The position numbers and the translations under genes were made by a program. A DNA stretch of 64,000 nucleotides from a bacterium (GTDB lineage: Bacteria > Cyanobacteriota > Sericytochromatia > S15B-MN24 > UBA4093), in contig JAGIBK010000003.1 of the NCBI GenBank assembly GCA_017744355.1, forward strand, positions 180,547 through 244,546, read 5' to 3'. Every line of letters begins with the position of its first letter. Within the stretch, counting starts at the first letter, position 1. This document shows positions 9,551-17,051 of this stretch, in pieces. The notes below the pieces were generated by a model that did no database searches, had not been told where the DNA came from, and saw only the letters and a program-made list of their open reading frames with translations.

Positions 9551-9679
9551 ATGAAGCAGACCGACCTGATCATCCTGACGCTCTGCATCGTGGCGGCGCT
9601 CATGGGGGCAGGGCTCGGAAAGGCCCGTTCGACCCCTCCTCCCGCCGGGATCGCGCCGCTGCAGGGGCCTTCGCGTTGA
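9551..9679 (+). CDS. Possible 42-residue single-helix membrane peptide
   Basis: An ATG at 9551 opens a short frame, MKQTDLIILTLCIVAALMGAG and on to a TGA at 9677-9679. It has one hydrophobic helix after a charged start and a Pro-rich tail. The last 12-bp repeat supplies GAGGG eight bases before the ATG. Its stop overlaps the iscR -35 box, so it would be an independent gene. No homologue is recognised. The frame could be chance. Confidence 0.35.
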   Translation: MKQTDLIILTLCIVAALMGAGLGKARSTPPPAGIAPLQGPSR

Positions 9680-9704
9680 CAAGCCCCCAGCCATGGCGTA
9701 CAGT
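9676..9704 (+). promoter_or_regulatory. Promoter of the isc operon
   Basis: TTGACA (9676-9681) and TACAGT (9699-9704) are separated by 17 bases, placing the transcription start near 9711, at the edge of the palindromic operator. Confidence 0.8.
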
Positions 9705-9710
9705 CACAGA

Positions 9711-9743
9711 GGGTAAATCAGACCAATTTTGTCGGATTTACCC
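9711..9743 (+). promoter_or_regulatory. IscR-type operator (33-bp dyad) at the iscR transcription start
   Basis: GGGTAAATC (9711-9719) is mirrored by GATTTACCC (9735-9743). Between them GAC and GTC stand seven bases apart, which is the GAC-N7-GTC spacing of E. coli type 1 IscR sites. The location just after the -10 fits autorepression by the Rrf2 protein encoded immediately downstream. Confidence 0.75.
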
Positions 9744-9776
9744 AAGCCACGCGTCAGAGCGAAGGTTGGAGCCGCG

Positions 9777-10226
9777 ATGAAACTGACCAAAGCGACCGAG
9801 TACGGGATCCTGACCCTGCTCTACCTGGCCAAGCAGCCTGAAGGGCAGCTCAGCGACACCGCGCGCATCGCCGAGGTCGAGCGCATCCCGCCCTCCTTCC
9901 TCGGGAAGCTGGTCCCTCTGCTCGTCAAGGCGGGCCTGGTGCGATCGCACCGCGGCTCCCACGGGGGGATCGCCCTGGGACGCCCCGCCGACACCATCAC
10001 CCTGCGACAGGTCGTCGAAGCCACCGAAGGCGAAATCGCCGTCAACGACTGCACCTCCTCGACCCCACATGCCTGCTTCCGCACCGGCTGCGCCGTGCAG
10101 GCCGCCCTGCTCGCTGCCCAGCAGCAGTTCATGGCGGCCCTCGAGGCCTACACCCTCGAGGGGCTCGCACTTCAGGACGGGGTCCGGCACGTCTCGGTGG
10201 AGCTCGACCTGGCCGCGCTCCCATAG
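9777..10226 (+). CDS. iscR: Rrf2-family Fe-S regulator IscR
   Basis: This 149-residue Rrf2 protein starts at the ATG at 9777, giving MKLTKATEYGILTLLYLA, the usual family N-terminus with a winged helix-turn-helix (IPPSFLGKLVPLLVKAGLV, residues about 42-60). The cluster-binding loop 'CTSSTPHACFRTGC' holds three cysteines spaced C-x7-C-x4-C, as in IscR. It senses Fe-S status and usually represses its own operon when holo. It is the first gene of the isc operon and is preceded by a matching palindromic operator. Thirteen bases separate it from iscS. Confidence 0.93.
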   Translation: MKLTKATEYGILTLLYLAKQPEGQLSDTARIAEVERIPPSFLGKLVPLLVKAGLVRSHRGSHGGIALGRPADTITLRQVVEATEGEIAVNDCTSSTPHACFRTGCAVQAALLAAQQQFMAALEAYTLEGLALQDGVRHVSVELDLAALP

Positions 10227-10238
10227 GAAGCCACGGGC

Positions 10239-11465
10239 ATGATCTACCTGGACTACCACGCCACCACCCCGATGGACCCCCGGGTCCTCGAGGCCATGCT
10301 GCCCTACTTCACCGAGCACTTCGGCAACGCCGCGAGCCGCAACCACCCCTACGGGTGGGCCGCCGAGCAAGGCGTCGAGAAGGCCCGCGAGCAGATCGCC
10401 CTCTTGATCGGCGCGCTGGACGATCGGGGCCACGCCAGCGGCAAGGAGATCGTCCTGACCTCCGGGGCCACCGAGTCGATCAACCTCGCCCTCAAGGGCG
10501 TCGCCGAGATGTACGCCGAGAAGGGCAAGCACCTCATCACCACCAAGGTCGAGCACAAGGCGACCCTCGACACCTGCGCCCACCTGGAGCGCCTCGGCTA
10601 CGAAGTCACCTACCTGGACGTCGATCGCTTCGGCTTGATCGACCTCGCGGCGCTCGAGGCGGCCATCCGCCCCGACACCATCCTCGTCAGCATCCTGCAC
10701 GCCAACAACGAGATCGGCACGGTGCAGGACCTCTCGGCCATCGGCGAGATCACCCGCTCCAAGGGCGTGCTGCTCCACGTGGACGCCGCCCAGAGCGCGG
10801 GCAAGGTGCCCGTCGACGTCAAAGCCATGAAGGTCGACCTGCTCTCGCTGTCGGGTCACAAGCTCTACGGCCCCAAGGGGGTCGGCGCCCTCTACGTCCG
10901 TCGCAAGGGGCCCCGCGTGCGCCTCAGCGCCCAGACCCACGGCGGCGGCCACGAGCGCGGCATGCGCTCGGGCACCCTCAACGTGCCGGGGATCGTCGGC
11001 CTGGGCAAGGCCTGTGAAATCGCCCGCCTCGAGATGGCCGACGAGGGCCTGCGGCTCGCCAGCCTGCGCGACAAGCTCTACCGCGCCATCACCGAGGCCA
11101 TCGACCACGTCCACCTCAACGGGCACCCGACCCAGCGCCTGCCGGGCAACCTCAACCTCAGCTTCGAGTTCGTCGAGGGCGAGAGCCTCATGATGGGCAT
11201 GAAGGGCATCGCCGTCTCGTCAGGCTCCGCCTGCACCTCGGCGTCGCTCGAGCCCTCGCACGTCCTCAAGGCCATCGGGGTGTCGAGCGACCTGGCGCAC
11301 ACCTCGCTGCGCTTCGGGCTCGGCCGCTTCACCACCGAGGCCGAGATCGACGAGACCGCTTCGATCGTGATCGCCCAGGTCCAGCGCCTGCGCGAGCTCT
11401 CGCCGCTCTACGAGATGTACAAGGACGGCATCGACCTCAAGCAGGTCCAGTGGCAGGCCCACTAA
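10239..11465 (+). CDS. iscS: Cysteine desulfurase IscS
   Basis: IscS is a PLP enzyme that takes sulfur from cysteine to form a persulfide for IscU. The 408-residue protein begins [23 protein letters not shown]. The PLP lysine lies in [17 protein letters not shown]. The mobile-loop catalytic cysteine is in [17 protein letters not shown], a group I desulfurase signature. The ATEPase-type [14 protein letters not shown] motif is intact. Length matches E. coli IscS (404). It is cotranscribed with iscR and iscU. Confidence 0.97.
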   Translation: MIYLDYHATTPMDPRVLEAMLPYFTEHFGNAASRNHPYGWAAEQGVEKAREQIALLIGALDDRGHASGKEIVLTSGATESINLALKGVAEMYAEKGKHLITTKVEHKATLDTCAHLERLGYEVTYLDVDRFGLIDLAALEAAIRPDTILVSILHANNEIGTVQDLSAIGEITRSKGVLLHVDAAQSAGKVPVDVKAMKVDLLSLSGHKLYGPKGVGALYVRRKGPRVRLSAQTHGGGHERGMRSGTLNVPGIVGLGKACEIARLEMADEGLRLASLRDKLYRAITEAIDHVHLNGHPTQRLPGNLNLSFEFVEGESLMMGMKGIAVSSGSACTSASLEPSHVLKAIGVSSDLAHTSLRFGLGRFTTEAEIDETASIVIAQVQRLRELSPLYEMYKDGIDLKQVQWQAH

Positions 11466-11482
11466 CTCAGGCAGGAAGAACC

Positions 11483-11887
11483 ATGACCTACAGCGACAAG
11501 CTCATCCGCCACTACGAGAACCCCAGCAACGTGGGCTCCTTCCCCAAGGACGCCGCGGGCGTCGGCACGGGCATCGTCGGCGCGCCCGAGTGCGGCGACG
11601 TCATGAAGCTCCAGATCAAGGTCAACGACCAGACCCACGTGATCGAGGACGCCAAGTTCAAGACCTTCGGTTGCGGCTCGGCGATCGCGAGCTCCTCGCT
11701 CGCCACCGAGTGGCTCAAGGGCAAGACCCTGGACGAGGCGCTCACCATCAAGAACACCGCCATCGTCGAGGAGCTCGCCCTGCCCCCCGTCAAGATCCAC
11801 TGCTCGGTGCTCGCCGAGGATGCGATCCGCATGGCGATCAGCGATTACCAGCAGAAGCGCGCTGCCGCTTCGACCACGGAGGCCTAA
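11483..11887 (+). CDS. iscU: Fe-S cluster scaffold IscU
   Basis: IscU is the scaffold on which [2Fe-2S] clusters are assembled. From the ATG at 11483 (17 bases after the iscS stop, GGAAGAA ahead) it is 134 residues. It has the three ligand cysteines in GAPECGDVMKL, FGCGSAIASSSL and KIHCSVLAEDAI, the conserved Asp of GDVMK, and the LPPVK peptide recognised by HscA. The Ala before the first Cys is Glu here (APEC rather than APAC). Three bases separate it from iscA. Confidence 0.97.
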   Translation: MTYSDKLIRHYENPSNVGSFPKDAAGVGTGIVGAPECGDVMKLQIKVNDQTHVIEDAKFKTFGCGSAIASSSLATEWLKGKTLDEALTIKNTAIVEELALPPVKIHCSVLAEDAIRMAISDYQQKRAAASTTEA

Positions 11888-11890
11888 AAG

Positions 11891-12244
11891 ATGACGACCG
11901 AGACCACCCCCAAGCCCAACCTGATCAACGTGACCCCCAAGGCGATCGCTCACGTCAAGTCGCTGCTCGAGCGCCAGGGCAAGCCCGATGGCTACCTGCG
12001 CGTCGGCGCGACCGGCGGCGGCTGCTCGGGCCTGAGCTACAAGCTCGACATGGCCGACGCCCCCAACGCGGACGACCGCGAGATGGTGTTCGACGGCCTC
12101 AAGGTCCTCATGGACCCCAAGAGCTCGCTCTTCTTGAGCGGCCTCGAGCTGGACTACAACGACGACCTCATGAACGCCGGCTTCACCTTCCGCAATCCCA
12201 ACGCCGTCCACACCTGCGGCTGCGGCAACTCCTTCGGCGTCTAA
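11891..12244 (+). CDS. iscA: A-type Fe-S carrier protein IscA
   Basis: This 117-residue HesB/IscA protein has the three conserved cysteines in VGATGGGCSGLSYKL and HTCGCGNSFGV. It carries clusters or iron from the IscU scaffold to target proteins. The first residues MTTETTPKPN are a non-conserved extension before LINVTPKAIAHVKSLL. It sits between iscU and hscB, as in proteobacterial isc operons. Confidence 0.95.
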   Translation: MTTETTPKPNLINVTPKAIAHVKSLLERQGKPDGYLRVGATGGGCSGLSYKLDMADAPNADDREMVFDGLKVLMDPKSSLFLSGLELDYNDDLMNAGFTFRNPNAVHTCGCGNSFGV

Positions 12245-12255
12245 CTCCCATCTCT

Positions 12256-12289
12256 CCCCCCTGCCCCCTGGCGGGGCGGGGGTGGGGGG
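12256..12289 (+). other. GC-only hairpin in the iscA-hscB gap
   Basis: A run of six C (12256-12261) pairs with six G (12284-12289), and the C-run at 12264-12268 pairs with inner G-runs. There is no T-tract. It could be an attenuating or mRNA-stabilising structure between iscA and hscB. A TACAAT at 12291-12296 follows directly but lacks a visible -35. Confidence 0.5.
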
Positions 12290-12317
12290 ATACAATCAAG
12301 TTCCTCAGAACCTCGTC

Positions 12318-12866
12318 ATGACGCCATCCGACCACTTCGCTGTCTTCGACCTCCCCGAGCGCCTCACTCTCGATCGCGCCGACCTCGAAGCGCGCTATCA
12401 CGCCCTTGCGCGCCGCTTCCACCCCGATCGCTTCATGACCCGTCCCGAAGCCGAGCGCGAGGCCGCCAGCGACCAGATGGAGCGCGCCAACGCGGCCTAC
12501 CGCGTGCTGCGCGATCCGCTCTTGCGGCTACGCCACGTGCTCGATCGGCACGGGATCAAGGCCGACGTGCGGCAGGGGGTTCCCGTCGAGCTAGCCGAGA
12601 CCTACTTCGACCTGCAAGAAACCCTCGAGGAGCTTGCCGAGGCCAGTGACGAGGCCCGCGCCCCGCTGCGCGAGACGGCCCGAGCGCTCCGCGACCGGAT
12701 TCAGGCCAGCGCGGACGGCCTCGCCCACGAGCTTGCGACGCGCGGCGCCGAATGGGACGCCGATCCTCGCCTGGAGACGCTCGAAACCCTCGCCCTCTCT
12801 CTCGATCGTCATACCTACCTGCTGTCCATGCTCCGTGACATCGACGGCAAGCTCTCGAATTTCTAA
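12318..12866 (+). CDS. hscB: Fe-S co-chaperone HscB (J-domain)
   Basis: HscB is the J-type co-chaperone that brings IscU to HscA. The 182-residue protein starts MTPSDHFAVFDLPERLTLD, like family members. Its J-domain has the HPD triad in ARRFHPDRFM. The C-terminal three-helix bundle (about residues 90-180) that binds IscU is complete (PLLRLRHVLDRHG, LQETLEELAEA). The start chosen is the ATG at 12318; an upstream in-frame extension lies in the GC hairpin region. Confidence 0.92.
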   Translation: MTPSDHFAVFDLPERLTLDRADLEARYHALARRFHPDRFMTRPEAEREAASDQMERANAAYRVLRDPLLRLRHVLDRHGIKADVRQGVPVELAETYFDLQETLEELAEASDEARAPLRETARALRDRIQASADGLAHELATRGAEWDADPRLETLETLALSLDRHTYLLSMLRDIDGKLSNF

Positions 12867-12878
12867 AAGGACACCACC

Positions 12879-14717
12879 ATGGCCAAGATCGTCGGTATCG
12901 ACCTGGGGACCACCAACAGCCTGGTGGCCATGGTCGTCGAAGGGCAGCCCGTGGTCCTGCCGGACGCCAACGGCGAGCCTCTCATCCCCTCGGCAGTCGC
13001 GATCGCCGAGAGCGGTCGTCAGCTGGTGGGCCGTGAGGCCAAGGCCGTCACCGATCCCCGCCGCGCCGCCACCTCCTTCAAGCGCCTCATGGGCCGCGGC
13101 CTCGCCGACTTGGCCGAAGACTCCGCCCTGCTTTCCTACGATGCCTCGGCCAGCAGCGACGAAGTCATCCGCCTCACCCTCGGCGGCAAGCGCTTCACGC
13201 CGGTAGAGCTTTCGAGCCTCGTCCTGCGCAAGCTCAAAGCGATCGCCGAGACCCACGCCATCGGCCGCATCAAGCAGGCGGTCGTCACCGTGCCAGCCTA
13301 CTTCAACGACGCCCAGCGCCAGGCCACCCTGACCGCGGGCAAGCTCGCCGGCCTCGACGTGCTGCGGCTGGTCAACGAGCCCACCGCCGCCTGCCTCGCC
13401 TACGGCCTGGACCGCAAGCGCCAGGGCCACGTCGCGGTTTACGACCTAGGCGGCGGGACCTTCGACGTCTCGATCCTCAAGCTCACGGACGGTGTCTTCG
13501 AGGTGCTCGCCACCTGCGGCGACACCCGGCTCGGCGGCGACGACTGCGACGCGGCGCTCGCAACCTGGCTCGGCGAGCGCCTCTTGAGCGAGCGCCCCAC
13601 CCTTTCCCTCGACGACCCGAGCCTCACGGCCGCCCTGCGCCGCGCGGCCGAGGCGGCAAAGCACGCCCTCTCGCACGACGAGAGCACCCTTCTCACGCTC
13701 GAGCACCCCTCCCTCGGCGAACCCTTCGCCCTCACCCTCACTCGCGAGGGCTTCGAGGCACTCGTCGCCCCCATCCTGGACCGCACCCTCGCCATCTGTC
13801 GTCAGGCGCTTTCCGACGCGGGCCTCACGTCCGACGCCATCGACGACGTGGTGCTGGTGGGCGGCTCCACTCGGATGCCCATGGTCAAGCGCCTGGTCGC
13901 GGCCTTCTTCGGCCGGACGCCCAACGACTCCCTCGATCCCGACCAGGTGGTCGCCCTCGGGGCGGCGGTACAGGCGGACGTACTCTCGGGCGAACGCGAC
14001 GACGTCCTGCTCCTGGACGTGAACCCGCTCTCCCTGGGCATCGAGACCCTCGGCGGGGCGGTCAGCCGCCTCATCAACCGCAACGCCACGGTGCCCGCCT
14101 CGTCCCGCGAGGTCTACACCACCTCGGTGGACAACCAGACCGCCGTCATCGTCCACGTGGTGCAGGGCGAGCGCGAGCTGGTGCAGGACTGCCGCAGCCT
14201 CGCCCGCTTCAAGGTCGCCGTCGAGCCCGGACCCGCCGGCATGGCGCGCGTCGAGGTCAAGTTCGCCATCGATGCGAGCGGCGTCTTGCAAGTGACGGCC
14301 AAGGACCTGCGCAGCGGCGCGGCCCAGTCGGTCACGGTCAACGCGACCTTCGGGCTCGCCGACGCCGAGGTCGAGCAGATCCTGCGCGAGTCGGTCCAGC
14401 ACGCCGCCGAGGACGCCGAGGCCCGCGCCCTGATCGAGGCCCGGGTGGAGGGCGAGGGGATCCTGGCGGCGGCCGACAAGGCGCAGCACCACCCCGCCGC
14501 CGCGGCCCTCACCGCTCCCGAGCGCGAACACCTACAGACGGCGATCGCCAACCTGGGCGCCGCCCTCGCAGGCAAGCAGCCCCAGGCGATCAAGGACGCG
14601 GCCGAAGCCCTGAACGAGGCCTCTCACCGGCTCGCCGAGCTCATCCTGGGCACGACGCTGCGGGCAGCGGTGGGCGACGCCACCGACAACATCTCAGCAA
14701 TACCCATTTCTCAGTAA
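12879..14717 (+). CDS. hscA: Fe-S chaperone HscA (Hsp70 family)
   Basis: HscA is the specialised Hsp70 ATPase that promotes cluster release from IscU. The 612-residue protein has [14 protein letters not shown] at the start, the phosphate loop [24 protein letters not shown], and the substrate domain beginning at [14 protein letters not shown]. Length agrees with HscA (616) rather than DnaK (638), and the acidic DnaK C-terminal tail is missing. Twelve bases after hscB with AAAGGA ahead. Its client motif LPPVK is present in the IscU encoded here. Confidence 0.95.
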   Translation: MAKIVGIDLGTTNSLVAMVVEGQPVVLPDANGEPLIPSAVAIAESGRQLVGREAKAVTDPRRAATSFKRLMGRGLADLAEDSALLSYDASASSDEVIRLTLGGKRFTPVELSSLVLRKLKAIAETHAIGRIKQAVVTVPAYFNDAQRQATLTAGKLAGLDVLRLVNEPTAACLAYGLDRKRQGHVAVYDLGGGTFDVSILKLTDGVFEVLATCGDTRLGGDDCDAALATWLGERLLSERPTLSLDDPSLTAALRRAAEAAKHALSHDESTLLTLEHPSLGEPFALTLTREGFEALVAPILDRTLAICRQALSDAGLTSDAIDDVVLVGGSTRMPMVKRLVAAFFGRTPNDSLDPDQVVALGAAVQADVLSGERDDVLLLDVNPLSLGIETLGGAVSRLINRNATVPASSREVYTTSVDNQTAVIVHVVQGERELVQDCRSLARFKVAVEPGPAGMARVEVKFAIDASGVLQVTAKDLRSGAAQSVTVNATFGLADAEVEQILRESVQHAAEDAEARALIEARVEGEGILAAADKAQHHPAAAALTAPEREHLQTAIANLGAALAGKQPQAIKDAAEALNEASHRLAELILGTTLRAAVGDATDNISAIPISQ

Positions 14718-14727
14718 GTGACAAACA

Positions 14728-15030
14728 ATGCCAAAGATCACTTACTTACCTGAAAACATCACCGTCGAGGTCGAACCCGGCCAGAACGTGCTCGAAGCCG
14801 CCCTTGCGAACGGCATCCATCTGGACCACGCCTGTGGCGGCTTCTGCGCCTGCTCCAGCTGCCACATCCACGTCGAGGCGGGGATGGAGCACACCTCCGA
14901 GCAGGAGGATCCCGAAGCCGACCAGGTGGAAATGGCGCAGGGCATCAGCCTCAAGAGCCGCCTGGCGTGCCAGACCAAGGTCTACGGCGACATCATCGTA
15001 CGACTGCCGCCCCAGAAGGGACTCGGCTAA
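14728..15030 (+). CDS. fdx: ISC-type [2Fe-2S] ferredoxin
   Basis: This is a 100-residue adrenodoxin-type ferredoxin. Cysteine ligands are in HACGGFCACSSCHIHV (C-x5-C-x2-C) with the fourth in SRLACQTKVYG. It supplies electrons for cluster assembly on IscU. The gene lies ten bases after hscA, the standard position in isc operons. Confidence 0.95.
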   Translation: MPKITYLPENITVEVEPGQNVLEAALANGIHLDHACGGFCACSSCHIHVEAGMEHTSEQEDPEADQVEMAQGISLKSRLACQTKVYGDIIVRLPPQKGLG

Positions 15031-15074
15031 CACCGCAGGCGCCCCCGGCTGTCCCGTCAGATAGGAGAGAACCC

Positions 15075-16166
15075 ATGCCCACAACTCCCTTCAAGCCTTC
15101 CGAAACCCGACTCGGCGCCACCTTTGCCAGCGTCGGCGACTGGGAGCTGCCCGCTCGCTTCTTGCCCGTTGCCGAAGAGGTGGGCCGCGGCCGCTCGCTC
15201 GGCGGCATCGTGGACCGCTCCGACTGGGGCAAGCTGTGGCTGACGGGCAAGGACGCCGCCGACTTCCTGCACAACTACACCACCCACAACATCCAGGCCC
15301 TCGCCCCCGGCAAGGGGATCCAGACCGCCGTCACCACCTGGAAGGGGACGATGGTGGACCACGTCTTCGTCATGCGGCGCGAGGACGGCCTGTGGCTCCT
15401 CACCCACCCCGACCGCGCCCAGGCCGTGTACCAGGCGCTCGACAAGTACCTGCTCGGCGTGGACGTGAAAATCGAGGACCGCACCGAGGGCTACGGCCTG
15501 CTCTACGTCTTCGGCCAGCTCGCGCGCCCGGTGATCGCCAAGGCCACCGGCCTCCAGCCCGTCTGGGAGGAGCACGCCCCTGTCTCGGTGCGGATCGGTG
15601 GCAGCGAGGCCCTGGTCGCTTCGACCTGGCCCGCCTTCGGCGCGGGCTACCACGTCCTGGTCGAGAACGCCTCGGCCCTTGCGGTCTACGACGCGCTCGT
15701 GCGCGAAGCCGACGCCAAGGGCATGCTGCCCATCGGCGCCGAGGCCTGGGAGCAACTGCGCATCGAGCAGGGCATCCCCGCCTTCGGCCACGAGATCGGC
15801 GAGGACGTGAACCCCTGGGAGGCGCGGCTCGCCGACTCGGTGAGCATGTCCAAGGGCTGCTACCTGGGCCAAGAGGTCGTCGCCCGGCTCGCCAACTACG
15901 ACAAGGTGCAGCGCTATCTGATCGGCCTGCGCTTCGAGGGCGCACGCATCCCCGCCAAAGGCACCGAGATCCAGGTCGAAGGCAAGAAGGTCGGCGTCGT
16001 CACGAGCGCCATGGCAGGCAGCGCCTTGGGCTTTGTGAAAGGCGCCCACGTGGCCCCCGGCACGCGCGTCATCCTCAAGGACGGAGAGCAGGAGATCCCT
16101 GCTGTCCTGGAGAGCCGCCCCTTCTGGAGCGAGCTGCTCAACGAGGGTATCGGCGCCCGTTACTGA
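15075..16166 (+). CDS. ygfZ: YgfZ/GcvT-family folate-dependent Fe-S maintenance protein
   Basis: This 363-residue protein starts at the ATG at 15075, seven bases after AGGAG. It has the GcvT fold. The YgfZ signature K-G-C-Y-x-G-Q-E is present in SKGCYLGQEVVARLANYDKVQRYL, with the conserved cysteine. YgfZ-type proteins use tetrahydrofolate and help maintain [4Fe-4S] enzymes such as MiaB. The place directly after fdx suggests cotranscription with isc. It is longer than a stand-alone IBA57, and the N-terminal TRLGATFASVGDWELPARF resembles glycine-cleavage T-protein. T-protein is less likely since no gcvH or gcvP is nearby. The 3' end overlaps the convergent gene by seven bases. Confidence 0.85.
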   Translation: MPTTPFKPSETRLGATFASVGDWELPARFLPVAEEVGRGRSLGGIVDRSDWGKLWLTGKDAADFLHNYTTHNIQALAPGKGIQTAVTTWKGTMVDHVFVMRREDGLWLLTHPDRAQAVYQALDKYLLGVDVKIEDRTEGYGLLYVFGQLARPVIAKATGLQPVWEEHAPVSVRIGGSEALVASTWPAFGAGYHVLVENASALAVYDALVREADAKGMLPIGAEAWEQLRIEQGIPAFGHEIGEDVNPWEARLADSVSMSKGCYLGQEVVARLANYDKVQRYLIGLRFEGARIPAKGTEIQVEGKKVGVVTSAMAGSALGFVKGAHVAPGTRVILKDGEQEIPAVLESRPFWSELLNEGIGARY

Positions 16167-16606
16167 TCGACCCGGCGCACCAGGACGGCGGGCTCGGCCG
16201 GATCCCCCTCACCGAAGACCCCGTAGTGGTCGGTATTGATCCAACGCATGCCATCGGCGCGCAGCTCCGCTTGGACGGCGTAGCGGTGGCCGGGCTGGAT
16301 CGCCGAGGCATTGTAGGGCAGCGAGAAGGCAATGGGCACCTGGCCCGCGACGGTAATCGTCCGCGCGCTGATCACCTCGGCGGGGGCATCGGCGCGCGAG
16401 ACGTCCACCAGCTTCACCGTGAGGGTCGCCCCCGGCAAGAGGGCGATACGCTCGCGGTAGCTCACGGTGCCCTTGAGCTCGCGGGCCGCGGCGACGGCCG
16501 AAGAGGTGGCTGCGGGCCTGGCGCAGCCCGCGCACTGGATGGCCGCGGCAGGGAGCGCCACGAGCAGCAACGCGCCTAGCAGCGAGGCTACGACACCGAT
16601 TCGCAT
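16160..16606 (-). CDS. YbaY-family exported protein
   Basis: The 148-residue protein begins MRIGVVASLLGALLLVALPAAA, a signal peptide, followed by CAGCARPAATSS. It then has one YbaY/YscW-like beta domain: 'LKGTVSYRERIALLPGATLTVKLVDVSRADAPAEVIS', 'GQVPIAFSLPYNASAIQPGHRYAVQAEL'. The mature N-terminus has two cysteines (IQCAGC), and the first or second may be lipidated. YbaY proteins are envelope lipoproteins of unclear role. It is convergent with and overlaps ygfZ. Confidence 0.75.
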   Translation of the reverse strand: MRIGVVASLLGALLLVALPAAAIQCAGCARPAATSSAVAAARELKGTVSYRERIALLPGATLTVKLVDVSRADAPAEVISARTITVAGQVPIAFSLPYNASAIQPGHRYAVQAELRADGMRWINTDHYGVFGEGDPAEPAVLVRRVDQ

Positions 16607-16694
16607 GGTCACGACCTTTCTCGAAACAGGGTTCCGAGGCTTTGACGAAGCGCACCGCCCCACGGTTCGATGACGCACCCCGATCTGCCAGGCG

Positions 16695-16703
16695 TGATAA
16701 ACT
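16695..16703 (+). promoter_or_regulatory. Extended -10 element for the DUF192 gene (leaderless type)
   Basis: TGATAAACT contains an extended -10 (TGn-TAAACT). The last base lies seven bases before the ATG at 16711, so transcription could begin at the start codon. No Shine-Dalgarno sequence is visible. Confidence 0.4.
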
Positions 16704-16710
16704 GGGCGCT

Positions 16711-17049
16711 ATGCGGATCTATCGAAACCAGGACGAAATCGTACGGCACGGGCGCCTCGCCAACAACGTCTGGACGCGCTTTCTCGGGCTGCAATTCAGC
16801 AAGGAATTGCCCGAGGGCCACGGCCTCCTCATCACGCCGTGCAACTCCGTCCACATGTTCTTCATGAACTACCCGATTGACGTGGTATTCTTGACCAAAG
16901 ACCTCGTCATAGAGCGCCTTTTGCCGGATCTAAAGCCGTGGCGCGTCTCGCCCGTGGTCATGAAGGCGTACCAGACCCTCGAAGTGCCCGCCGGAACCAT
17001 TGCAAAGTACGATCTCAAGGTCGGCGATCGCTTGGAAATCAAGGAGTAG
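16711..17049 (+). CDS. DUF192 family protein
   Basis: This 112-residue protein starts at 16711 (MRIYRNQDEIVRHGRLAN). The core LLITPCNSVHMFFMNYPIDVVFL is the DUF192 signature, in which family members have the 'P-C-x-x-I-H-T/M' motif. The fold is a small beta barrel and the function is unknown. No signal peptide is present, unlike many members. The stop overlaps the ribosome site (AAGGAG) of the SLH-domain gene, so the two are likely cotranscribed. Confidence 0.85.
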   Translation: MRIYRNQDEIVRHGRLANNVWTRFLGLQFSKELPEGHGLLITPCNSVHMFFMNYPIDVVFLTKDLVIERLLPDLKPWRVSPVVMKAYQTLEVPAGTIAKYDLKVGDRLEIKE

Positions 17050-17051
17050 GC

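Noticed and set aside
9433..9780. 115-residue frame containing KGAAKGAAKG from the 12-bp repeats
   Set aside because: It crosses the iscR promoter and operator and lacks a ribosome site; the overlapping 42-residue frame is a better candidate.
12291..12296. TACAAT as an internal promoter before hscB
   Set aside because: No -35 element upstream, only a G-rich hairpin arm; hscB is more simply read from the isc operon.
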